Source: Cymbomonas tetramitiformis
Taxonomy: Eukaryota; Chlorophyta; Pyramimonadophyceae; Pyramimonadales; Pyramimonadaceae
Assembly (NCBI GenBank): GCA_001247695.2
Contig: LGRX02034676.1
Span: 36,811 to 100,810, forward strand
DNA length: 64,000 bases
Direction of reading: 5' to 3'
The translations under genes and the position numbers were made by a program. Positions within the stretch are counted from its first letter, which is position 1. Every line of letters begins with the position of its first letter. The notes below the pieces were generated by a model, which saw only the letters and a program-made list of their open reading frames with translations, was not told the DNA's origin and searched no databases. Shown in pieces: positions 32,122 to 41,900 of the stretch.

Positions 32122-34059
32122 TTATGTCTTGCGGGGTCTTCCTCGCCCTCGGGCGTCATTTTCCGAGGTACCCTGTGCCTCCCTTTGCTTTGCAATGGAA
32201 GCCCTCGACTTGGAATAGCAAGGCTTGCAGAACCCCTTGCACCAAAGCTTGTGCGTGGGTTTCTTGCACATTGCACAGATTGGGGCATTCGGCCGATTGG
32301 CCAAGCCATCTTGTAGGTCTTGCAACCGCTTGTCTTGAACTGCATAGGTTTCGTCACAGCGGGGTTTCTGCGAGAGCAAGAATTGCTCCATCTGTAGAGA
32401 AGTGGAAATGTGTAAGAGTTTGTGAGGTCCTTAAGTGAAATGGGGATTATGCACATCCGAGGCCCGCAAATTGAACATGGACACACAAGTCAAATCAGGC
32501 GGAAGGAAGAGTGCGGTACGCATGCATGCAGAGGCGCACCTGAGGAAGTGTGGATTCCCCACGAGCCTTGAACATGCTGAGCATGGAGATGGAGATGGCG
32601 CGATCGAACGTTTTCCCCCACAGATGGTCTAGTAAGCGAACGGAAGACTTGCTGATGACTTCGTTCACCATATAGGGCCCGGTGGGCGGTGGCAGCAAAT
32701 CCCAGAAGCTTGCTCGTGGTGATCGCGGAGCGTTGGGTTGTTGTGCGGCGCAACATTACCAGGTCGCCTACCATAAATTGAGCCTGTGGCAAGGGAGAAG
32801 TGCAAGCATGTTAAGTAATACTGGGTGAAAGACTGGGGGATATTTTAGAATGGGGCGCCAAAGAGGGCGCCAAGGAGGGCGCCAAGGGGGGCGCCAAGGA
32901 AAGCGCCAAGGAGGGCGCCAAGGAGGGCGCCAAGGAGGGCGCCGAAGAGGGCGCCAAGGAGGGCGCCAAAGAGGGCGCCAAAGAGGGCGCCAAAGAGGGC
33001 GCCAAGGAGGGCGCCAAGGGGGGCGCCAAGGAGGGCACCAAGGAGGGCGCTAAAGAGGGCGCCAAGGAAAGCGCCAAGGAGGGCGCCAAGGAGGGCGCCA
33101 AAGAGGGCGCCAAAGAGGGCGCCAAGGGGGGCGCCAAAAAAGGCGCCAAGGAGGGCGCCAAAGGGGGCGCCAAGGAGGGCGCCAAGGAAGGCGCCAAGGA
33201 GGGCGCCAAGGAGGGCGCCAAGGAGGGCGCCAAGGAGGGCGCCAAAGAGGGCGCCAAAAAAGGGGCCAAGGAGGGCGCCAAAGAGGGCGCCAAAGAGGGC
33301 GCCAAGGAGGGCGCCGAGGAGGGCGCCAAGGAGGGCGCCAAGGAGGGCGCCAAGGAGGGCGCCAAGGAGGGCGCCAAGGAGGGCGCCAAGGAGGGTGCCA
33401 AGGAGGGCGCCAAGGAGGGCGCCAAGGAGGGCGCCAAAGAGGGCGCCAAGGGGGGCGCCAAAGAGGGCGCCAAGGAGGGCGCCAAAGAGGGCGCCAAAGA
33501 GGGCGCCAAGGAGGGCGCCAAAGAGGGCGCCAAGGAGGGCGCCAAAGAGGGCGCCAAAGAGGGCGCCAAGGAGGCGCCAATCCATGTTGATGGTAAAAGA
33601 GGCATAAAGGTTGGGGATTGGATTGGGTAGGCAAACCTTGCGGCCGGAAAGGAGAGAGTGGTTGTATTCCTTTTAGTAGTGTTCACGGTGTTCATCGGCT
33701 TCCCTTCGAATGGCATGACGAAGGGTAAGCTGGTCGGCGATCAAGAGTGGACGAGCAGGGGCGGCATTTGGATCAGCCGTCGGCGGGGGCGCTTCGGTCA
33801 ATGACGTGGCCAGAAAAGTGGCAGGGGCGCGGCAGTACTCGTACTCGAACGGAGTGATGCCGGTGGGCCGGTAGAGCTGCTTATTCTTGATGTCGAGGGC
33901 CATTTGGATGGCATCAGCATGAGAAAGATTTGGATCTTGGCTGAGCAAGGAGTGCATGATACCGAGGAAGGCTTTGTGGGCGCACTCGATGATACCATTC
34001 TGATTTGGTTTTCCGGGCTCGATGAGAACAATATCCACGCGGAGATGAGCGCGTAATAT
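32122..34059 (-). pseudogene. DD35E integrase gene, 3' exons (catalytic Glu to AT-hook)
   Basis: Continuation of the gene whose 5' exons are at 48908-50556. Exons are 34059-33637, 32783-32540 and 32391-32122, with CAG acceptors and GTTTGC, GTGCGC donors, all joining in phase 0. The first exon supplies GKPNQNGIIE (catalytic Glu, 35 residues after the second Asp) and the rest of the core (YRPTGITPFEYEYCR). The second encodes VGDLVMLRR and GPYMVNEV...ISISMLSMF, a GPF/Y-type C-terminal module. The third has a Cys-rich finger (CAMC, WCKGFCKPC) and a GRGRPRK AT-hook. Two lesions: TAA at 33673-33675 where CAA would fit, and a 1-nt frameshift near 32698 (exon length 244). It is probably inactive now. 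Confidence 0.75.
32853..33586. repeat. 12-bp GGCGCCAAGGAG minisatellite inside an integrase intron
   Basis: About 60 tandem copies of GGCGCCAA(A/G)GAG. Because the period is divisible by three, long frames stay open on both strands (Ala-Pro-Ser-Leu, Leu-Gly-Ala, Trp-Arg-Pro repeats). It lies between the splice donor at 33636 and the acceptor at 32784 of the integrase gene, so I read it as intronic repeat rather than protein. Confidence 0.9.
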
Positions 34060-34317
34060 CTGTGATATGGACATGAAATGGAGATTAGGGAAACATTGGA
34101 AGTATGTGGCTAGAGGATGCGAGCTGCCGCCATGTCTGCCTGATACGAATTTTGGTATGCTATAATAGCACCCAGATCCCATCCGTGAGCGGCGCATGCA
34201 GCGATGGGATCACACGTCTGGAGTTTGATGAGCCAGTTGTGACCTCTAACCTTGGGAGCAGGTTGGTGGGCAGGGCGCCTATGAGAGATATGCTTATAAG
34301 CACACCACTGAGGATTT

Positions 34318-34366
34318 CTGTTAATAAAGTGTTAAAAAGTGTTAATTATGTGTTAAAAAGTGTTAA
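34318..34366 (+). repeat. Left terminal inverted repeat
   Basis: CTGTTAATAAAGTGTTAAAA and onward, paired with the reverse complement of 48498-48546. Four GTGTTAA motifs at about 10-17 bp spacing resemble multiple transposase-binding sites. Confidence 0.7.
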
Positions 34367-34439
34367 AAAGTGTTAACGGGTAGGAACTGTTAATAGTGGT
34401 GGTATAAATCCCGATGGTAAATAATGATTGGCTTGGGCG

Positions 34440-34910
34440 AAAGTTAAGGAATTATATAATTCATGTTAACAGAATGTTAACAGAATGTTAAATTAACACA
34501 ATTTTAACAGAATGTTAACACTTAATCGGAGGGGTGCCGGAGGGAGTTGAAATAGGCCCCCCTCGCGAGATCGTTACACATGTAAGGAATATTAACAGAA
34601 AATTAACACTTTTAATAGGAATCATACACGTGGCACTCGGATTAACAGTTTTACCGGATACTAACACTTGGCTGACTGTAAACGGTCATAAATTAACAGA
34701 TTTGACCGGATCGTCCACGTGTCATGACTATTAACACTAGCACCACTAGATATTAACAGAAATTCCAGATTGTTCCACGTGGCATGTCTATTTACACTAG
34801 CACCACTAGCTATTAACAGAAATTCCAGATTGTTCCACGTGGCATGTCTATTAACACTAGCACCACTAGCTATTAACAGAAATTCCAGATTGTTCCACGT
34901 GGCATGCTAA
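34440..34910. repeat. Subterminal repeats of the transposon, left side
   Basis: Repeated AATGTTAACAGA (34463-34520), then about 3.5 copies of a ~70-bp unit with ATTAACAGAAATTCCAGATT, GTTCCACGTGGCATG and CACTAGCACCACTAG (34667-34905). Subterminal repeats of this sort are typical of CACTA/EnSpm-type elements and are bound by their transposases. Confidence 0.75.
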
Positions 34911-35074
34911 GAGGGACTGCCGATGCTACTAAAAGTACCACTGGAACAGATTCGTTCCATGTGGCAAGCAGGCATTCGCTAGCTACACAGAGCAATTGGA
35001 CGGAGCTGATGAAGCTGCGCTGGCGTTCGGTGTCCTCCTTCGATTGCTGCGCGGAGCTCATGAGGTAGCTTGCG

Positions 35075-36271
35075 CTATTGCTTCTTGCAACGTACCGCTT
35101 TCATCCCCGGCCATCGGTAAGTGGCGTGTAGAGGTACGCGGTTTCCAGGTGGGCGATGGATAATGACCTTGGTTTCGAGACGGCTTACCGGTAGGAGAAG
35201 TGTACGTTTTTCTGCCTCGTTGCACACATACACGCCCCGGCTGTTCATGGTAAGGTCCTCAACAGTGGGGTAGGCGGTCACCATAGCCAGGCGGCACACG
35301 GTGTCGTTGGCGGCGGAGTTCTCGGCGGAACGCTTCAGGAAGATCAAGTAGTAAGCCTCCACGGTGCCGTACTCAAAAGCGTCGGCCGCGCATGTACTCA
35401 AAGCCACGTTGAAGGAGATACGCGTTTTTGCCCGGGTGTAAACCCGGGATGTGAAGTCCTCATCGCCTCTTCGCATGCGCGAGAATCGAAGGACGTCCAT
35501 GGCTGCATCCAGGGAAGGGCTTGCATGATCGCTAAAAAGGGATCGGACGCACCCCACCAGTTCCCGGTGCAGACGACCCCCCTCCTCGTTTGCCAACGCA
35601 GCGGTTGGTACACCGTCGCGGACGAGATAGTGGCCGGTGTCAAGGAGATGGCACACCTTGGAGGAATCGTCAGCCCGGGTGGTCCCAGAATCATGGTATT
35701 CGCCGCCCTTGGCCATGGCCATCTCCGTGAGCATGTCCGGAAGGAAGCGGATCCCTTCGTAGCTCCACGCCATGTCGTCCACCGCCTCTTTCGTGAGATA
35801 CGCGTTCGCTATGCACGTGTCGATCGCCTTACCTCCGACCGGGGCTGGCACCACCCCCTTGCTGTCGCCCAGGAGACGCTCGACCCAGAGCTCGTTGGTG
35901 CTGCTCACCACGCCGGTTTCCTCCTCTTGCTTGCACAAGTGAACGACCGCCATGCGCAGATTCAACGTCAACATGTTCATGGGGCATTGCTGTTTCACAA
36001 TCACCGCAAAGGCCCACAGCTCTTTCCCGGCCTCCTTCCGTGGCTCCGCACGGGACTGGAGGTCCCCACACAATCCTATTGCAGGCCCTCTCATAAAGTA
36101 GAGCATCGCCCGCCGCAAAGTCCACCAAGCCTTGTCCAACTCCGGATTCAAGTTCTTCAGAACATCCATGAACACCATCGGACTGAAAATCAAGATAAAG
36201 TTCAGCATGTCCTCCATGGTGTAGTTCCCTGCAACAGCGAGCTTTTTACAGATGTTAGGCAACCGGCTCAT
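35075..36271 (-). CDS. tnp2-like transposase, C-terminal exon block
   Basis: A 398-codon open block. Residues ~95-150 contain NMLTLNLRMAVVHLC, then NELWVERLLGDSKG. This fits the NLH..LHL...(W/F)..ER.lG block at the C-terminal side of tnp2 (CACTA/EnSpm, KDZ) transposases. The start of the block is not an obvious ATG context and it directly follows the exon block at 36355-37269, so it is a downstream exon rather than a separate gene. The C-terminus is basic (MKAVRCKKQ). Confidence 0.65.
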   Translation of the reverse strand: MSRLPNICKKLAVAGNYTMEDMLNFILIFSPMVFMDVLKNLNPELDKAWWTLRRAMLYFMRGPAIGLCGDLQSRAEPRKEAGKELWAFAVIVKQQCPMNMLTLNLRMAVVHLCKQEEETGVVSSTNELWVERLLGDSKGVVPAPVGGKAIDTCIANAYLTKEAVDDMAWSYEGIRFLPDMLTEMAMAKGGEYHDSGTTRADDSSKVCHLLDTGHYLVRDGVPTAALANEEGGRLHRELVGCVRSLFSDHASPSLDAAMDVLRFSRMRRGDEDFTSRVYTRAKTRISFNVALSTCAADAFEYGTVEAYYLIFLKRSAENSAANDTVCRLAMVTAYPTVEDLTMNSRGVYVCNEAEKRTLLLPVSRLETKVIIHRPPGNRVPLHATYRWPGMKAVRCKKQ

Positions 36272-36354
36272 CCTCCCCGCGTATGAAATGACACCAACAA
36301 ACTAACAGCCGTGCATACATATGTACCTGGTTGTAGTAGCATTCATCCCTACGG

Positions 36355-37269
36355 TTAGTAGGTGTGGCCATTCCCTGCCGGTGCACACAAACATGGTTGC
36401 ACGCGGACCGGGGGAATAAGGTTGGTGCATCTGCCACGCCCGTTCCTACTAAACAAGGCACATGCAAGGTGATGGGTGTCGGTATCCGTGGTTAGATCCG
36501 GGTGCTCACCCGCGTATTGCACGAAGTCCTGGTACTCCCGGTGCATGTCATGCGGCGCGGTCAGTCCCTTTCCGTTGGCCTGCAACTGCTTCAGTTGCAT
36601 GGGTGAGAAATAGCACGTGTTTGGGCAATTGTTCACCTTGTTTCGCAGCATTTTCAGGAACTTCTTGATGACGCCGTAACACATCATGTGCATGAACGGC
36701 AGCACGTACCCGTAGATGGGGTCAAAGTAGTCCAGCTGCTCTAACGGCCCGGCTGCATATCGGCCGGTTCGCATCGGATCCACACCATCCTCCGCGGTCA
36801 GCCTCACCAGTTCCTTGTGGTCCTCCTTGGTTAACCACACACTCGGATCATTGGCATACAACACCTCCCCTTCGTCCAAGTATGTCTGCGAGATGGGGTT
36901 CGCATAGCCCAAGCAGTACATGCCATTACCGTTAGGGCCCTTAGTGGCCTCCCAGATGCTTTTGAAGTCGTTGCGCCTTGCCGCCACGGGAGCGAACTTC
37001 CCCAAGTCGTTACGCGCAATCGTATCGCAGTAGCATAACATCAGGAACACGCTGAACTGTTCATGCCACACCTGGAAGTACCCGTCATACACCCTGAAAG
37101 GGGTTTGGTCAGCATCGGCATGGACCTTACTCAGTTGTTTCAGCTCTTCCATCATGGGTTCTAACAACACGTCGACGTCCTTCCAGTGTTGACGTGGGCC
37201 AGGGGCAATCGAGATCACACCGCAGTGCTTCATCTTCACACGTTCCTGCGGATACCCTCCATTGCACAC
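36355..37269 (-). CDS. tnp2-like transposase, central exon block
   Basis: 304 codons. It matches the central tnp2 pattern: ISIAPGPRQHWKDVDVLLEP (compare GP...(K)DIDVyL.PL), then a Cys-containing stretch (MYCLGYANP), then YFDPIYGYVLPFMHMMCYGV corresponding to the LPiDyMH...GV catalytic block. Where most family members have Asp before (Y)MH this copy has Phe (PFMH), so the active site may be altered or the alignment shifted. The block begins after a TCCGCAG acceptor at 37238-37244, and a small exon (37447-37397, CGCAG...AAG/GTAGGT) may precede it. Confidence 0.7.
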   Translation of the reverse strand: MCNGGYPQERVKMKHCGVISIAPGPRQHWKDVDVLLEPMMEELKQLSKVHADADQTPFRVYDGYFQVWHEQFSVFLMLCYCDTIARNDLGKFAPVAARRNDFKSIWEATKGPNGNGMYCLGYANPISQTYLDEGEVLYANDPSVWLTKEDHKELVRLTAEDGVDPMRTGRYAAGPLEQLDYFDPIYGYVLPFMHMMCYGVIKKFLKMLRNKVNNCPNTCYFSPMQLKQLQANGKGLTAPHDMHREYQDFVQYAGEHPDLTTDTDTHHLACALFSRNGRGRCTNLIPPVRVQPCLCAPAGNGHTY

Positions 37270-37543
37270 GCAGTCAAGCGCAATAGCCTATGATCTCTTC
37301 AAGCCGCGCTGGAGCGTCACACCTCCGTGCGCACACACTCGTGTAGATGTTGACCGCGGGTTGGGCTTTATCACACGTCGTGACGCACTACCTACCTTGG
37401 GAGGAAGGTCCGCACTTCGCATCGCGCCGAACCGCGTGGACCAATTCCTGCGATGGCAACGCGCTAGTCAGTTGCGGTCCTTTCACCCATCTCGCATCGC
37501 CCATCGGCAACGTTCGTATACAATCAGCCGCGGCACTCGTCCG

Positions 37544-38416
37544 TTACAAGGAGTAAGGACATCGGCACGGGTCGCACTGTTTGTCATGCTTCTTTGCTTG
37601 CCCGTCGTCCTCTCCATATTCGATGCCCATCCCAGTTCGTAATACCCCTGGTTTCTCCTGGTTCCCACTCGGCGTCTCACGCAGTAGTCTGCCACCGACG
37701 CTAGGGTGCTCGTTTACTCGTAGCCCGTGCGGGCTGCTCATGACACAAGCGTTTTCGGGAGCTCTGGCCGTGGGACTCGCACGCTGCTTAGCAAAGTCGT
37801 GGTCCATCATCCAGCGCCGCACCAGCCGCTTCACGGTGAAATAGAAGTAGTACTCCTTGGGACGATACTCCTCCCCGCGCGCCGTTTTAACAACGTCGTA
37901 CCTCTCCTCCGTGCACCACTCTGTGGGCTCGCCATCCGCCCCACGCTTCGTGGGCACGCCGCATACCTCTTGCACCCTCTTCCCCGGCTTTCCCTCCCCG
38001 TTTTGCCATGCGAAATTGCGGTGGAACTTGGGACACACGTGTATCGCATAGTCCCATACGCTCTCCGCACCGAGCGCCCGTCTCATGTGCCATAGCGATC
38101 CCGGCAGGTTGCAAGTATTGCCGCCCAGGAGCATCTTCAGGACTTTCAGGAAGGTGTCGAAATGGTCATCGGTCCACCTCTGTCGCCTTTTCATATCCAT
38201 GAAGTACCATACGGCCTCCTGCACGGTCACTCCGTTCGGACTCGCCTTCCCGTGCGTGACCAGCGGTTGCGACTGCTTTCCAGCTGCTAGGTTTGGCACG
38301 TCCGTGACACACAACGTAATCCCGGGGTCAGGCTCAGCCTGCAGGGCCAGCACAATGTCCTGCACGGACTCCGTCGCGATACTGACTTCGGTATTCATAT
38401 CCACCAGCACTGCCAA
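37544..38416 (-). CDS. tnp2-like transposase, N-terminal exon block
   Basis: 290 codons, opening just after subterminal repeat copy B. The likely start is ATG 38398 (MNTEVSIATES); the open frame reaches further up through a Cys/His cluster (WWCDCHC). It carries the tnp2 N-terminal signature: a FDTFLKVLKMLLGGNTCNLP stretch, then an HVCPKFHRNF segment matching the (l)PEGN.lPkS...CP..C block, then YFYFTVKRLVRRWMMDHD matching f.liprlqRl. Together with the next two blocks it forms a split transposase gene, promoter side towards 38.4 kb. Confidence 0.72.
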   Translation of the reverse strand: MAVLVDMNTEVSIATESVQDIVLALQAEPDPGITLCVTDVPNLAAGKQSQPLVTHGKASPNGVTVQEAVWYFMDMKRRQRWTDDHFDTFLKVLKMLLGGNTCNLPGSLWHMRRALGAESVWDYAIHVCPKFHRNFAWQNGEGKPGKRVQEVCGVPTKRGADGEPTEWCTEERYDVVKTARGEEYRPKEYYFYFTVKRLVRRWMMDHDFAKQRASPTARAPENACVMSSPHGLRVNEHPSVGGRLLRETPSGNQEKPGVLRTGMGIEYGEDDGQAKKHDKQCDPCRCPYSL

Positions 38417-38466
38417 CTCCTGCTTACAATGGCAGTCACACCACCAGCGCTCCCCGTCATATTACT

Positions 38467-38707
38467 ACTCCACGCCAGGACACCCACATCACGGTGACTG
38501 CGCTGGGTATTAACACTTTTCGAATGTATCGGCGAAACAGGCGTGTGTTCTGGCTCCAATATAATTCCCAGCAGCGTGATTATACCGCGATTAACAGATG
38601 CAGCCTTCCGTTAACACTCCTGAACTGTCCCATTAACACTCCCTCGCCAACGGTTAACACTTCCTTCACATCTCATTAACACTTTTCCGCCTTCAATATA
38701 GCCCATT
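38467..38707 (+). repeat. 240-bp repeat, copy B
   Basis: CCAGGACACCCACATCACGG at one end, CCGCCTTCAATATAGCCCATT at the other, with six (A/G)TTAACA motifs between. It is over 95% identical by eye to 48214-48450 (same strand) and 38726-38972 (opposite strand). Confidence 0.9.
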
Positions 38708-38725
38708 AAAAGGAATTGGCGACTT

Positions 38726-38972
38726 TAATGGGCTATATTATAGGCGGAAAAGTGTTAATGAGGTGTGAAGAAAGTGTTAACCGTTGGCGAGGGAGTGTTA
38801 ATGGGACAGTTCAGGAGTGTTAACGGAAGGCTGCATCTGTTAATCGCGGTATAATCACGCTGCTGGGAATTATATTGGAGGCAGAACACACGCCCGTTTC
38901 GCCGATACATTCGAAAAGTGTTAATACCCAGCGCAGCCACCGTGATGTGGGTGTCCTGGCGAGATATCTCGC
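38726..38972 (-). repeat. 240-bp repeat, copy B' (head-to-head with B)
   Basis: Starts TAATGGGCTATATTATAGGC and runs to GATGTGGGTGTCCTGGCG. It is separated from copy B by an 18-bp spacer (38708-38725), making a ~500-bp palindrome. It pairs with 48212-48451 as inverted repeats enclosing the OTU and kinase genes. Confidence 0.9.
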
Positions 38973-38982
38973 TCACGCATCG

Positions 38983-41900
38983 TTAGTGGGTTACAGGGGA
39001 AACATTTTGGTGCCAGTATGGGCAGGGCGGGCTGCATACCTCAAACAAGAAGTCTGGCAGATCAAGCATATCCTCTGTAGGCGTATTCATTTCTTCGTCC
39101 GCCACAAGGTGGGTCTTTTCCAGAGCTTCTACGACATCTTCCACAACCATGTCCTGGTTCTCCTTCGCCTCCTCCCAGTATTCCTTCTCAGCCGGGGAGG
39201 GCACCGATCCGCAGAACATTTCCCCAAATGCCATCAGGCCGGACATCAGCGTGCACTCCGGCAGCTGCTGCAGTGGGCAATTGAGATCCGCCGCCAACAG
39301 GTCCCTCATGTCGTGGTTAACCTGGTTACCGTTTGTCCCAGCGCCACCTACCAAGTTGCCGCTGCGCCACCGATCAGTACGGCTTCTGGTGTCCGGTTCC
39401 TCCATCACCACGTCCTGCCCTTCATCACAACTGAGGAGGACGTCAGACGATCCAGTCTCCCCGCAGGGTGCCGGCGCACCGCACACCCTGTTTCTGGCAT
39501 CGAGCGCCACTCCAAGGCGGCGCATGCGTGCGAGAAGCACGTCTGACCTCCGTTCTGCCTCTTTGTGCCATTTCGTCGCCGTCTTCGTTGGCATCTGCAA
39601 GTCTTCTAAGGTGAAGACGGAACGGATGCTCCGCCGCTCTAACACGATGTCCGACGTGCTGTATGCTTGGCGCGCCAAGTCTAGTAGGCGTTGGTCGGAC
39701 ACGTGACTGCTGTCCCAAGGGGTGGAAGGGGCGCTCGCTTCACCAGCAGCAGATTGGGTGGCTCCTTGTCGGGGGGCTTCAGCTGTACCAGGGCGTCCGC
39801 CATCCTCGGGTGGCATTGCCTCCCGCCGGGGCTTGATGCGCCCTCTGTCGTCAATTGTGTACCCGAGGTCCGGCAGACGACCAGCGAGCTGATTGACCAG
39901 GTCGCGCTTCGCCATAGCTTGGTCCTTACCACGGGCAGATCGCGGGATCCAGCCATTATCCACACCAAACGTTGAAACTCTCGGACGTTCGCTTGCACCC
40001 ATGGCCTTCAAGCGATCCTGAATCACAGCGTCGTCGGGGAAGGAGAGTCCCTGAAAAATAGAGCAATGGAAGAAGGAGGGTGTTGGATACGAAAATCAAG
40101 GCATCAACATGCACCGCAAGTCCATGTGCCGTGCGTGCGCGGGCCACTCCGTTGATTCATGCATTGCACACATGCTGGCAGGGTGCGTGCGCGCCGTATG
40201 GTGGTATTATAGACATGCAACATGCAACAGGTGCCGTGACGCAGGTGCACGAGGTGCCTGCACCGCTCTCAGCACCGGTGTTCACGGCTTAAGACGGAGT
40301 CCCACACCATATCGTAATTACAATATACCCGGTGTTACGGTGATTGACCCGAAGCAGCTTTCGGCATTGTTCATCACATGCACAAATAAACAGGTATAAG
40401 TTTGTTGGCTGTACCATCGGTGCGCATTCCCTAGGTACTAACTAGAGTACTACTGCCTACACACTGTATACAGCATGCCGTCTCAGCTTGCTTTAAGAGG
40501 TGCGCAGATCTGCCGCGCCGCATCTCTTCGGACTTCCGCGGCACATGTCTTCGTTTCGGGTGAAGGTTCAAATTCGCACATCCTCGGCTGCACGCCTGCG
40601 AAGGAAAGCGTGGGGCACATCTTGTATCAGCCCCCCCACCCACTCTCACCCTAAAACACCTGTAGGCCGACTTGATTCGAGGAATTGCCAACACACTAAT
40701 AAAGAGAGTGAGTCACGCACCTGCTTGCAGTCCGCGGCTGTCGTCGTTGGCCGCTCGAAGCAGCCTCGGCCGCCAGGAAACTTATCAAATTGAACGTAAT
40801 GGGCGACTCGTACCGGTTCACGGCTAGCCAAGCCTGGCAGTGACGAATGTGGGCAAATATATTTCATGCTGAAAGGCGGCAAGTATTGTGCCAGAGCATC
40901 GGTATCGGTGGGAACATTGCACCCCACCCCTGGCACGTCGACCATCGGTCACAGAGTGTACACCTGAATAACTCGCCGAAGCATGTTCGCAATGATATGG
41001 AGGAACTGCGGTTCGTTGTATGCTTGGGGAGTAAGCAGGATTTTGCGCATTGGCGACGCTCCTTCATCAGGAATAACGTCCAGCATCCCGGGGGGGTAAA
41101 GCTGCCGATTGCAATCGTACGACGCGCAGATGGCGTTACGGAAGTTCATTGTTTGGACCTTCACGGAGGAACCCTTTGCAAGCACTTCCGGAATGTGTAC
41201 ACCCAAGGCGTGCAGCCAGCAGTTGCCGTCCCCTATTGTCTGGACTCGTCGCAGGCCGTGGTTGTCCAAGGCCTGCTCGAACTCCGCGAGAGAAGTAAAA
41301 CGGTCTGCATTCCCCTCGAGCGGCCAATGCACGTGAGCGAGCACGCGACGTGCTAACGGCAGCACATCAGGGAAAATCTCGTCGGGATGGTCGAAGGATG
41401 CCTCCAATATACGCCCCCGGGGGTCCGTGGGCATTAGGATGACGTCATCAGTACCGAACGAAACACGCAAGCCTGGTGCAAAGTTTGGCGGAACAGTGTT
41501 TGGCTGGAAACCGTTTGCGGTTGCCGCTCGCAATGCCTCCTCAGAAGCGAGATCCATGGAAGGCTCGGCTGCTGCCTTGCTTCTCTGTTGGTTACGGTAC
41601 GCACCCAGAGCACGCACGCGGTACTCCCCATGGTCTTTATGGGATGCACTTGCCCGCACGATGCACTTGCCGGGCATCGCTCGCGACGCATCTCCACCAG
41701 TCTCGTGTGCACAATCGCATCGCACGACGAGGGATCGTGCATGTCCGGGATCCCATCGGTGCGACAGCTTCGCAGCCACTTTCTTTGCGAAATCCAGGTC
41801 CAGCTGATCAGCACTTTGCAAGAGTTTAGCAACACGTATGTTCACATGCAGCCCGCCCTCCGCGTCCGTATGGAACAGGTGTTGTTTCTTGTAGGACTTG

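Noticed and set aside
33395..33607. CRISPR-like direct repeat array
   Set aside because: No spacers of unique sequence; it is a continuous minisatellite, and the context is eukaryotic.
32811..33716. 301-codon Ala-Pro-Ser-Leu repeat protein
   Set aside because: 12-bp minisatellite lying between a splice donor and acceptor of the integrase gene; other frames and the other strand are just as open.
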